Below, piece after piece: positions 26,105-34,373 of a DNA stretch of 64,000 nt. The notes under the pieces were generated by a model that worked only from the letters and a program-made list of their open reading frames with translations, was not told the origin of the DNA and did not search any database. The position numbers and the translations under genes are program-made. The DNA is from Pseudidiomarina atlantica. GTDB taxonomy: Bacteria > Pseudomonadota > Gammaproteobacteria > Enterobacterales > Alteromonadaceae. Numbering within the stretch: the stretch's first letter is position 1; each line of letters opens with the position of its first letter. The stretch lies in contig NZ_JPIN01000002.1 in assembly GCF_000753735.1 (NCBI RefSeq), forward strand, positions 124,001-188,000, given 5' to 3'.

Positions 26105-26647
26105 GGCAACTCTTTCTAAATTGGAAACAGTTCGATAACAATAAAAATAGTTGCTGGCGATTCGCCAATCGTTGATAACGGATTATCATCAGCAGTAAAG
26201 CTTGAATGGCTTGGTGTGAGGGCAAGTCAAAGGTGTAGGTCAGGCGCTGTTCGGAAGCTAAGCGCCACTGGTCGGCGGCTACGGGCAGGCGCTCTGGCTT
26301 GTTGTGCACCTCGTCATAGATGACGTGCTTGAGTTCAGCGAGGTGTTCGCTGCCGGGGTCGATCATCAGCAGGCGCCCGTCAGGCTTTAGCACCCTTGCA
26401 AACTCGCTTTCGACGGGGAAACCAAACACGCATAACAAAGTATCGATGCTGGCGCTTGCACCATGGCTTTACTGTCGCCGGGGTCTTTCGAGCGTTTGTT
26501 CTGCACCGGCAGCAGGTTCACGTAGCCTTGCTTGGCGACGTCAAAGCTGTGACCTTGAGAGCAGCGCCAAGCGCTACCCACCAAGGTTAATGGCGATTGA
26601 TCGAGTGGGCAGCAAAGCTGTTCAAAAGGGTGGATACCTGCCGTCAT
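26079..26647 (-). pseudogene. rlmA: Broken rlmA (23S rRNA m1G745 methyltransferase)
   Basis: From ATG 26647 the frame encodes the zinc-finger start of RlmA: CCPLDQSPL, CSQGHSFDVAKQGYVNLLPV and KRSKDPGDSKAMVQA. Near 26455 the sequence jumps, in another frame, to SASIDTLLCVFGFPVESEFA and RVLKPDGRLLMIDPG, which belong to the late part of the methyltransferase domain. The SAM-binding motif region in between is missing, and the last residues after QALLLM look shifted as well. The protein cannot bind SAM. The 5' end overlaps the stop of the M14 gene (ATGA), so it was once the last gene of that operon. It converges on the broken rhuM-fic gene with an overlap. Confidence 0.82.
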
Positions 26648-27765
26648 TTCATCAGCAGCATGAGTTCGTGCGCACTTTGTTGGCCGATGTGGCGCACCAG
26701 CTCGCGCGGCGTGTTGTCACCGAACTCGAAGGTCACCGCATGCACGCCATAGGTGCGGCCAATAAAGTGCGTAAACACGTTCGAGTCTTCTCGATAGCTA
26801 GCGCGCTCGCGCACGGTAAACGAGCTCAGGCGACTCTCCTTTAAGGCGTCGAGCCACTGAGTGACAAAATCAACGGGTTCGGCACCCGACTCAGGCGCTA
26901 GGGTGTAGAAAATATCTTGTTGGGTGGAGTGAAAATCTAACGCGAAAGCGAGGCGTTCATCGTCACCAAGCTGTTGATTCAAATAATCAATCACCGCCTT
27001 AGTTTCGGGCTGGCTGAAGACACCCCAATCACGATTAAGGTCTTTGCCACCGACGTTGTGACGCCAATGGCCGTTGGCAACCCCATCGGGGTTGACCATG
27101 GGGACGACTAACACGTTGTAGCGCTCAAAAAAGCCATTCTGTAACGCGCCGTCGGCCGCCAAGTAATCAACAAACGACAGTAAGCCAATTGCGCCGGTTA
27201 ATTCAGGTGGATGCTGACGCCCAATCACCAACAACCATTCTTTGTTGTCTTCGGCAACGGCTTGCATGGCGACGATATCGCGACCTTGCACGGACTTGCC
27301 AATGATCTGAGTGGTGAAGCGTTCAGCGCGCACGTCAGTGGTCATCCACTGCTGATAATCAGCGCCGGTCCATAACTCTTGGCCAGCAACGTACAGTGGC
27401 TGTTCGCCAAGCGCCAAAGAGAATTGAAATTGCTGATCAACCACAGTAAAAGGCAGGGTTTGCCAAGTGTCGCCATCGATACTGACTTTTGGCATGTAGC
27501 GAGCGCGGCCTTGTTCGGCCACCAGTTCAATCGCAATCTCTTGCGCGCCTGCTTTCGATTCCACCTTGAAGGCATACCAAGGGCTGGGGTTAATCGGGTA
27601 GTTCTCAGCGACCGTCGTCAGGCGATAGTGTTTATCACCGAGCTGTTCACATTGACTGAGCTTACCGCCCTCAAATTCCGCGCTGAACACCACCTCTTCA
27701 AAATCACATGCACTTGCTAGGGTTGGCAAGCACAGCCCTACTATCAACCACCAACGTGCCATCAT
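26644..27765 (-). CDS. Secreted M14-family zinc carboxypeptidase
   Basis: 373 residues from ATG 27765 (preceded by AGGAG); a longer frame from 27822 would overlap the upstream gene without need. A signal peptide covers about 1-20 (ARWWLIVGLCLPTLASA). An N-terminal beta domain (25-125) comes before the M14 catalytic domain, the layout of M14-type cytosolic-carboxypeptidase relatives. Zinc ligands are His and Glu in HPPE (near 185) and His in LDFHSTQQD near 282. NPDGV and NLNRDWG-like GKDLNRDWG are family hallmarks, and TFEFGDN near the end carries the catalytic Glu. It cleaves C-terminal residues from peptides in the periplasm or outside. It is the fourth gene of the TonB-receptor cluster, 5 bases after the SGNH hydrolase. 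Confidence 0.87.
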   Translation of the reverse strand: MMARWWLIVGLCLPTLASACDFEEVVFSAEFEGGKLSQCEQLGDKHYRLTTVAENYPINPSPWYAFKVESKAGAQEIAIELVAEQGRARYMPKVSIDGDTWQTLPFTVVDQQFQFSLALGEQPLYVAGQELWTGADYQQWMTTDVRAERFTTQIIGKSVQGRDIVAMQAVAEDNKEWLLVIGRQHPPELTGAIGLLSFVDYLAADGALQNGFFERYNVLVVPMVNPDGVANGHWRHNVGGKDLNRDWGVFSQPETKAVIDYLNQQLGDDERLAFALDFHSTQQDIFYTLAPESGAEPVDFVTQWLDALKESRLSSFTVRERASYREDSNVFTHFIGRTYGVHAVTFEFGDNTPRELVRHIGQQSAHELMLLMK

Positions 27766-27770
27766 TGTTC

Positions 27771-28559
27771 TCACTCCTGTTCCGTTGTCGTCAACGCAAA
27801 ATAATCCGCCACCACCTGCCAACTCAAGCGTTGCAATGTGCGCGCGGTATCCGCATCTAAGTCGGCGGTAAACAGGTTACCCTCCGGGCTGCGATGATAC
27901 AAACTTGCATACATGACGCAGGCGGCCAAATAGGTGCCTGCCATGCTTGGATGTTTGATATCGCGACGATAAAGTAATTGCTCGTTAGTTGCGCCCCGCA
28001 CATCCTTCACAAACAAATGAATGTCGGGGTGCTGTTCGGCCGCGGCGGCAAAGGCGACACCAACTGGCACCACCAATGCGTCGTGGCGCTTACCTACACG
28101 CTCATAGGCCGCTTGCAGTTTGCGACTCATCGACGGCTCATTTTGATAGCCCCAAGTCATCAACAGCAGCGGTTGTATGTCGCGTTCGCGCAGCGCTTTA
28201 ATCATCAGCTCCATGGCTTTTTCAAAGCGTGCCGACTTTTTCTCGTCAATCGGCTCGTTGCTGTGGCCTTGTAACACCACCGCGTGCCAATCGTCGTCGC
28301 CGCTGCTCAAATAGCTGTTGAGCAGCCGGCCGGTTTCGTGAATATGACCACCGGATAAAGTCAGCAGTCGTACGCGATTTTCACCCGCTTGCCACGCACC
28401 TTCAGCGCGCAGCAAGTTGGCGAAGTGATTGTGAATTCCATTGCTGTAGAAGCTGAAACTATTACCAACAAACAACACGCGCTTGGGTTCCTCGTCGGCC
28501 TGGGCTGGCGCAATCAGCGCCAGTGCACAGAGCCAAGCTGCTAACAGTTTACCTACCAT
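27771..28559 (-). CDS. Exported SGNH/GDSL hydrolase
   Basis: 262 residues with a signal peptide (hydrophobic 3-20, cleavage near QADEE). Block I is FVGNSFSFYSNG near residue 30, with Ser after GN. The oxyanion region has VLQGHSNEP near 95. The catalytic pair appears in DIKHPSMAGTYLAA near 213, giving His within KHPS. The fold covers esterases, lipases and deacetylases acting on lipids or carbohydrates; the substrate is not readable. It is placed between the DASS transporter (14 bases upstream) and the M14 peptidase (5 bases downstream), so it is in the same operon and probably processes the transported substrate in the periplasm. Confidence 0.82.
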   Translation of the reverse strand: MVGKLLAAWLCALALIAPAQADEEPKRVLFVGNSFSFYSNGIHNHFANLLRAEGAWQAGENRVRLLTLSGGHIHETGRLLNSYLSSGDDDWHAVVLQGHSNEPIDEKKSARFEKAMELMIKALRERDIQPLLLMTWGYQNEPSMSRKLQAAYERVGKRHDALVVPVGVAFAAAAEQHPDIHLFVKDVRGATNEQLLYRRDIKHPSMAGTYLAACVMYASLYHRSPEGNLFTADLDADTARTLQRLSWQVVADYFALTTTEQE

Positions 28560-28573
28560 GACAAGACCCCTTG

Positions 28574-30052
28574 TTAGTTAAGGAACACCATAGGTGCTAA
28601 CCAAATCGAGACAACGGTTAACAAAGCCATGCCGATGACGTTCAGTACAAATCCCGCGCGCACCATGTCAGGTATAGTCAGCTTACCCGAGGCAAACACA
28701 ATCGCGTTGGGTGGCGTTGCTACCGGTAGCATAAAGGCACAGCTTGCCGCCAAGGTAACGGGAATACACAGCAGCAGCGGCGATACGCCAAGCTCTAGTG
28801 CAACCGCACCGACAACCGGTAAGAAGGTTGCCGCGGTAGCGACATTGCTGGTGAGTTCAGTCAGGAAGATCACCAAGCCTGTGGCCGCTAAAACCAACGC
28901 AATCACACCAAAGGCGCCAAGCGGCATCAAGTTACCGCCAAGCCATGCCGCCAAACCAGAGTCTGAAACAGAAGCTGCCAGACTCAAACCACCGCCAAAC
29001 AGAACCAACACGCCCCATGGCAGTCCTTGCACGTTTTCCCAGGTCAACAGTTGCGCTTGCTTTTGCGAGCCGCTTGGTAGCAAAAACAGCAACAGCGCTG
29101 CAGCCATGACGATACCGGTGTCGGTCAGAAAATCGATACCGAGCCACGCGGAAATCGGACGGCGCAAAATCCAGAAGGTGATCACCAGTAAAAACACCGC
29201 ACCTACGCGTGCTTCGGCTTTGCTCATAGGCCCTAAATCAGTCACCATTTTTTTGATGTGATCGTTGACCTCAGGGTTGGCCGGAATATTCACCTTGTAG
29301 GTAAAATGCGTCAGCGAGTACCACGCCAATGGCAACATCAGTAACATCACCGGCACACCCACCAACATCCAACTGGCGAAAGTGATGTGGATATCGTAAT
29401 TCTCGATCAAAAACGCGGCTAACAAAGCGTTTGGCGGTGTACCGATCAAGGTTGCGAGGCCACCGATAGTAGCTGCGTAGGCGAGACCCAATAACATCGC
29501 CTTTTGAAACGACTTGAGCTCACCGGCGTTGAGATGACTATTCTCCTCGGCGATCATATTGGCCACCGACAAGGCAATCGGCATTAGCATCATGGTCGTT
29601 GAGGTGTTGGTCATCCACATCGACAACAGCGCTGCAACCGCCATAAAGCCGGCGATGAGGAACTTGCCGTCGGTACCGGTTACCGACAAGATCGACAACG
29701 CAATGCGTTTATGTAATTGCCACTTTTCGATGGCAATGGCCAAAATAAAGCCACCCAAATACAAGTAGATAGTGGGGTTCGCGTAGTGTCTGCTGGCGTC
29801 GGCGATGGTGGTCACATCCAAAAACGGAAACATGATCATCGGCAAGAATGCGGTGACTGGCACCGAAACCGCCTCAGTCGCCCACCATGCCGCCATCCAT
29901 AGCCCTACCGCAGCAACCCGCCACGCCGCTGGGTCCATGGTGGTTTGGCTGCGATCGAACAGCATCATTACGAAGAATAAGATGGGCCCGAGTAACAGCC
30001 CAATATTTTGATAACGCGCCCGCTCTGGGGCGCGTGTTTCAGTTGCGTGCAT
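28574..30052 (-). CDS. DASS/SLC13-family cation-coupled anion symporter
   Basis: 492 residues with about 11-13 hydrophobic segments, the usual DASS (divalent anion:Na+ symporter) size. Characteristic stretches are MTNTSTTMMLMPIALSVA near 155 and the mirrored TELTSNVATAATFLPVVGA near 405. These are the two SNT-type motifs that bind Na+ and the carboxylate substrate, and IGTPPNALLAAF follows the first. The family carries dicarboxylates, citrate, sulfate or acidic amino acids across the inner membrane. It lies 26 bases after the large TonB receptor and directly before a hydrolase and a carboxypeptidase. This suggests uptake of an anionic product released by those enzymes, which is inference. Confidence 0.9.
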   Translation of the reverse strand: MHATETRAPERARYQNIGLLLGPILFFVMMLFDRSQTTMDPAAWRVAAVGLWMAAWWATEAVSVPVTAFLPMIMFPFLDVTTIADASRHYANPTIYLYLGGFILAIAIEKWQLHKRIALSILSVTGTDGKFLIAGFMAVAALLSMWMTNTSTTMMLMPIALSVANMIAEENSHLNAGELKSFQKAMLLGLAYAATIGGLATLIGTPPNALLAAFLIENYDIHITFASWMLVGVPVMLLMLPLAWYSLTHFTYKVNIPANPEVNDHIKKMVTDLGPMSKAEARVGAVFLLVITFWILRRPISAWLGIDFLTDTGIVMAAALLLFLLPSGSQKQAQLLTWENVQGLPWGVLVLFGGGLSLAASVSDSGLAAWLGGNLMPLGAFGVIALVLAATGLVIFLTELTSNVATAATFLPVVGAVALELGVSPLLLCIPVTLAASCAFMLPVATPPNAIVFASGKLTIPDMVRAGFVLNVIGMALLTVVSIWLAPMVFLN

Positions 30053-30078
30053 GATTACATCCTAATTAAGAAGGTTAA

Positions 30079-33000
30079 TTAAAATCGTGCACTTACGTCT
30101 AGATAGAACTGGCGACCATAGTCACGATGGGCATCTGAGAAGAAGCCAAAGTAACCATCAGCAAGTGGCGCGCGCTCGTCAAATAGATTCACGATACCGA
30201 AACGGAAGCGCGTATCGACTTCATTTATCAGTGTCGTGTAATCAAAGGTCGCGTTGTACGTGGTCATGGCAGGAATCACATAGAGCGTGCCATCATCTAG
30301 GGTCAAGCTGCTTTGGTAGAAGCTGCCGATGCGGTTACCCGTTAGTGACGCTGCATACGCATTTTTGCGCCATGAAACGCGAGCAGAATGACGCTGCTCT
30401 TGGTTGCCATCACGACCAATCAAATCGGCGAAGCCAGTGACTGGGAAGGATGCAGGCAGTACGCCACTTTCTTGTGCTTCAACCAATACCGCGGCATCAC
30501 CACCGGCGCTTTGCTCAAACTTCTCTAGGAATGAACCGTTGTATTTGAAGCTAAAACGACCCACTTCAGAGTCAAGCGTGTAGTAAATGCCAATATCGAA
30601 ACCTGCTAACTCACGGGTATCGAGGTTAGCGTACTGGTCGGTGATTTGCGAGATCGTGCCTGCTGGACAGATACCTGCAGCCTCGTAAAAGCCAGCGGTA
30701 CCCGGGTCAATTTCACCACGCTCAACGGCAGCGTTGAAGGTTGCGCTGTCACAGTTGTTCAGGCCGTTTTCTAAACGCATCACTAAGTCGAGTAAGGTGT
30801 GGTTTTCTTCACCGAACAAGCCGATGGTGTTTTCCTTCTCGATGGTCCAATAGTCAACGGTGAGCGTCAGGTCATCGATTGGATTGAAAACGATACCGAG
30901 GTTAGTGTTGGTGGATTCCTCAGGAACCAACTGATCGCTACCCTGGGCGACCCGTTGAATCGAATTACGGCAATCCAATTCGTCTTGGTTCGGGTCACCG
31001 CCAAACTCTGCTGCATATAAACACGCATAATCGGTGCGCGTGTTATTACGGGCAACAATGCTCTCGTTAATAGTGACGAGGTTTGGTGCACGGAAGGCTT
31101 CTGACCACGAGCCACGCAACATGAACATGTCCGTTGGCGACCAACCGAAGGCGACTTTGCCAACCGTAGTGCTGATCGTATCAGAGAAGTCCTCATAGCG
31201 AATCGCCGCTTGCACGTCGAGCGTTTCCAGCACTGGGATTTGGAACTCGGTGAACAACGAGGTGACATCACGCTCACCACTGCTGTCAGGAGTTGGGCTC
31301 GAGTTCACCACGTCGGACACGAACGGGTAGGTATCACCTTGATAGTCGGTAAAGACAATGGTGCCGTCTAAGCGCGGATCACGGTCATCTTTAAACGATT
31401 CTTCACGATATTCGACACCGGCAACGAAGCCAACTGGCCCTGCAGGCAGTTCATAAATTGCTGGATTCGCCATTTTGAAATCGAACATGGTCAGTTCAGT
31501 TTCGCTTTTGCGATAAACATCGATTAACGCGCGTTCAATGTTGCTGTTCACGCCGCCGCTGAACGGGTTATAGGCGTTTGGCGTTGGGTCAAACAGCGCT
31601 TCGGCCATCAGGTTATTCGAGACTCGGTTAGAGGTGAGGTCGTCTTTGGTGGCTTTCGAGTGGGTAAATGCACCCTCCCAATCCCACATGCCCCACACGC
31701 CACGGAAGCCTTGCAAGAAGCGATACGAGTCACCGTCGTTGTTGACGATACGTGGAATTTCCGCAAACCGGTAGTTATCGATTTCGAGTTCAAGACCGCT
31801 GCACGGCACGCCCGGAATCAGCTCGTCAGGGAGGCGGTTCGGCGAACCACACGGACCCAATGGGTTGTAATAGTTCTCGGCACCGACCCGCAGTTTAACG
31901 GCGCTAAACGGGGCTGTCGGATGGCGGCGTAAGTTGGTGTTTGACTCGTAGTACGAGACTTCGGTAAAACTCTCGACGCCATTGCGGAACTCATGATTCA
32001 CGAACAGGAACAAGTTGGTGCGGTCCATTTTCGAACGTAAATCACGGTCTGCGTTTAAGTTGTAACGATACAGACCTTGGCCATCGACCGCACCGCAAAT
32101 GTATTCGTTAATATCGTACTGACAGCGTGGGTCGCCGACCGGGTAGGTCTCAAATTCCCCAGCGTTATCGGTAATGGTGCCATTTACGCCAACGCCCGAT
32201 GCCCGCGTGATGAGGTCAAACTGGCCGTAGAGTGAGTTGGCGCTGTCGTTACGGAAGCGCGTGTCACCGGCCCAAGGTGAGCCTTCTGGAATGCGCCAGC
32301 GGAAATCTGAATCCGCCCAACGCTCATCATCTTGTGAGTTAATGCGGTCACGCTTGTAGAAGCCACCGAAGAAGCTGACGTTGGTGCGGCCGTCATTAAA
32401 ATCTTGGCCCCATTCGATTTGCAAACGTTGTGCTGGGCTCGAGAAGTTCTCAAAATCGGAGTAGCGCGCTGACACATTAAAACCAACGAAATCGCTTTTC
32501 ACCACGTGGTTTACAACACCGGCCACGGCATCCGCACCGTAAATTGCCGAGGCGCCGTCACGTAAAACTTCAACCTGGTCGAGGCCAAATACTGGGATCA
32601 TATTGACGTTAGCCGAGTTCACCGGCACGAAACTACCGCCGACTTCCTCGGTTTGATAGGTTGCGGAGTTCACCATGCGGCGACCGTTTAACAAGATCAA
32701 CGTGTTGCCGGTACCCAGGTTACGTAAGTTGTAAGAGCCCACATCGCCGCGGGCAGAGTTGACGCCACCGGAAATATTCTCGGCCTCACTCATAAAGTTC
32801 TGACCGTTTTCTGGAATCAGCTGGAGTAGATCATCCAGTGACTCAACGCCTAACTCACCGATTTCTTCGGCGCCAATCACCGAAACCGCCAGTGCTTCTG
32901 ACACTTGCGCGTTTTTGATGTTGGAACCGACTACCGTAATGCGTTCAACAGCTTTGTCTTCTTGGGTTGCTTCGGTGTCGTTTTCAACTTGTTGGGCAAA

Positions 33001-33087
33001 AGCTTGTGACGACAAGACCAATGCCACAGCGGTTGCGACTTTGGTTAACTTCGCCTGAGTCGATACTGATTTATTGTATTTATTCAT
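30079..33087 (-). CDS. Large TonB-dependent outer-membrane receptor
   Basis: 1002 residues with a signal peptide (VATAVALVLSSQAFAQ). The plug domain starts with the TonB-box-like ERITVVGSNI near 46 and contains SLDDLLQLIPENGQ and LILLNGRRMV, then DQVEVLRDGASAIYGADAVA near 170-185. A 22-strand barrel follows and ends in an aromatic residue (YLDVSARF). This is the oligosaccharide/peptide-type receptor group of Alteromonadales (RRM..YGADAVAG). No extra N-terminal signalling domain of FecA type is visible between signal peptide and plug. It is preceded by an ECF sigma/anti-sigma pair (135-base gap) and followed by a DASS transporter, an SGNH hydrolase and an M14 peptidase, so substrate uptake by this cluster is likely. 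The ligand is unknown. Confidence 0.93.
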   Translation of the reverse strand: MNKYNKSVSTQAKLTKVATAVALVLSSQAFAQQVENDTEATQEDKAVERITVVGSNIKNAQVSEALAVSVIGAEEIGELGVESLDDLLQLIPENGQNFMSEAENISGGVNSARGDVGSYNLRNLGTGNTLILLNGRRMVNSATYQTEEVGGSFVPVNSANVNMIPVFGLDQVEVLRDGASAIYGADAVAGVVNHVVKSDFVGFNVSARYSDFENFSSPAQRLQIEWGQDFNDGRTNVSFFGGFYKRDRINSQDDERWADSDFRWRIPEGSPWAGDTRFRNDSANSLYGQFDLITRASGVGVNGTITDNAGEFETYPVGDPRCQYDINEYICGAVDGQGLYRYNLNADRDLRSKMDRTNLFLFVNHEFRNGVESFTEVSYYESNTNLRRHPTAPFSAVKLRVGAENYYNPLGPCGSPNRLPDELIPGVPCSGLELEIDNYRFAEIPRIVNNDGDSYRFLQGFRGVWGMWDWEGAFTHSKATKDDLTSNRVSNNLMAEALFDPTPNAYNPFSGGVNSNIERALIDVYRKSETELTMFDFKMANPAIYELPAGPVGFVAGVEYREESFKDDRDPRLDGTIVFTDYQGDTYPFVSDVVNSSPTPDSSGERDVTSLFTEFQIPVLETLDVQAAIRYEDFSDTISTTVGKVAFGWSPTDMFMLRGSWSEAFRAPNLVTINESIVARNNTRTDYACLYAAEFGGDPNQDELDCRNSIQRVAQGSDQLVPEESTNTNLGIVFNPIDDLTLTVDYWTIEKENTIGLFGEENHTLLDLVMRLENGLNNCDSATFNAAVERGEIDPGTAGFYEAAGICPAGTISQITDQYANLDTRELAGFDIGIYYTLDSEVGRFSFKYNGSFLEKFEQSAGGDAAVLVEAQESGVLPASFPVTGFADLIGRDGNQEQRHSARVSWRKNAYAASLTGNRIGSFYQSSLTLDDGTLYVIPAMTTYNATFDYTTLINEVDTRFRFGIVNLFDERAPLADGYFGFFSDAHRDYGRQFYLDVSARF

Positions 33088-33222
33088 GAGCAGTCTCTCG
33101 TATGTTTATTAACTGACTTCTGTAGTTCAAGTAATAAACGCACGAGATCAGAAATCCCCCTATCGCAAATGAAACTTTTTTTACGAGGGACTTTTCGACG
33201 GCTCTTCCGGAGGGTAAAAAAC

Positions 33223-33642
33223 TTACAGCAAGAACGGGATCAAGGTGCCTACCACAACCAAGCCAATCACTACGTTGTACATCCAAGCTGGCGCTGAAAG
33301 GGTGTCGTGATGGTCGATAAGAATGGGGCCGGGTTCAACGTCAAGCGCAGGCGCCGCATGCAGGTTTGGAAATTGAATGACTTCGGATTTGTCGATCAGA
33401 TGCTCCATGTGCCGCAGCATCGATGACTTCGCCCACATCTCAGACAATTGTAAAAAGGCAAGTTGATGCAAATGGTCACGGTTCAACCAGTCATAGAAAT
33501 CTTGGCGCAACAGTGTTGCCGATGGACAAGCCGCGGCGAAGGCGTCGTCGTGCTCAAGCTTGTCTAACTGCACAATCCAGTCAGATGCTTGGTCGATGAC
33601 GTCATCGGGAATGTCGTGAACAATCCAGTCTTCTATTTGCAT
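33223..33642 (-). CDS. Minimal FecR-like anti-sigma factor (DUF4880 domain plus one TM)
   Basis: 139 residues. Residues 15-75 fit the N-terminal anti-sigma domain of FecR-type proteins (DUF4880): DQASDWIVQLDKLEHDD, then FYDWLNRDHLHQLAFLQLSEMW. A single membrane segment closes the protein (MYNVVIGLVVVGTLIPFLL, about 120-139), and nothing follows it. Standard FecR proteins continue with about 200 periplasmic residues that sense the receptor. Here that part is absent, and no frameshift copy is seen in the 135 bases downstream. The gene starts inside the last codons of the sigma-factor gene (overlap 33633-33642), so the two are coupled. It would hold the sigma factor at the membrane until some other signal frees it; that is inference. 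Confidence 0.75.
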   Translation of the reverse strand: MQIEDWIVHDIPDDVIDQASDWIVQLDKLEHDDAFAAACPSATLLRQDFYDWLNRDHLHQLAFLQLSEMWAKSSMLRHMEHLIDKSEVIQFPNLHAAPALDVEPGPILIDHHDTLSAPAWMYNVVIGLVVVGTLIPFLL

Positions 33643-34223
33643 ACTGTTGAATCCATACGGCTTTGCTGAGACTCCTCGTTGACCGACTCAATCATGTATT
33701 GGCGGCATAGCTTCATGCCTTTTGCGAGATGATTTTCGACGGTCTTCACCGATATATTAAGCTCGGTGGCGATATCTTGATAGCGCTTGTTATGAATTTT
33801 TCGCAAGATAAAGACGTTACGGCAGATAGCGGGAAGACGATTGATTGCGGCCAGTAAATGGCGGTTCATGTCTTCGTTAATCACACTTTGTTCGGCGTTG
33901 TGGGTCGCTGCCATACTCAGTTGCATGCGCTGCTCTTCATGATACTGCCAGCGGATTTTGAGATGCCGCGCGCGTGAAATCACTAAGTTTTTCGCGATGG
34001 TGTAGGTAAGTGCGGCTAAGTTTTCATCTGACCATTTTTCGTTTCTGGCGCGCGCATCCTGCAAGCGCTGATACACTTTAAGCAATGCTTCTTGCGCAAT
34101 TTCTTCGGCTTCTTGCTTCGGTACTTGCGCGCTCAAAAAGTGAATGAGCTTCGGAAATAGCTTAGTGTGCAAGCGATTAAAGCGTTGTTGCCAGATAAAG
34201 GAAAGTTTTGATGTCATCGTCAC
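33633..34223 (-). CDS. ECF RNA polymerase sigma factor (FecI/sigma-70 family)
   Basis: 196 residues. Region 2 includes EAEEIAQEALLKVYQRL near 38-54 and LAALTYTIAKNLVISRARH near 70-88. Region 4 contains LPAICRNVFILRKIHNKRYQ and the helix-turn-helix DIATELNISVKTVENHLAKG near 150-170. The start at 34223 (ATGACATCAAAA within MTMTS) is approximate to one or two codons. It overlaps the short anti-sigma gene downstream, and both precede the 1002-residue TonB receptor. ECF factors in this context drive transcription of an adjacent receptor operon. It diverges from a DUF885 lipoprotein gene. Confidence 0.92.
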   Translation of the reverse strand: MTMTSKLSFIWQQRFNRLHTKLFPKLIHFLSAQVPKQEAEEIAQEALLKVYQRLQDARARNEKWSDENLAALTYTIAKNLVISRARHLKIRWQYHEEQRMQLSMAATHNAEQSVINEDMNRHLLAAINRLPAICRNVFILRKIHNKRYQDIATELNISVKTVENHLAKGMKLCRQYMIESVNEESQQSRMDSTVCK

Positions 34224-34373
34224 ATTCTCTCGGTGTCTTTTATTCAGCGCAGGGCTATTTGCAAAGATAGGTCAAAACTTATTCTGTTGTAAATGATTTT
34301 GTTGGGTACGTGCTACTACGTACGCGAGAAGTTGTGTAGATTAGGGGGACTACAACTACAACAGGAGAGAGCC

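Noticed and set aside
28629-29261. 210-codon open frame opposite the DASS gene
   Set aside because: Antisense shadow of a strongly conserved membrane protein.
34306-34323. GTACGT/ACGTAC inverted repeat before the DUF885 gene
   Set aside because: Six-base arms only, no match to a regulator known to me; not enough to claim a site.
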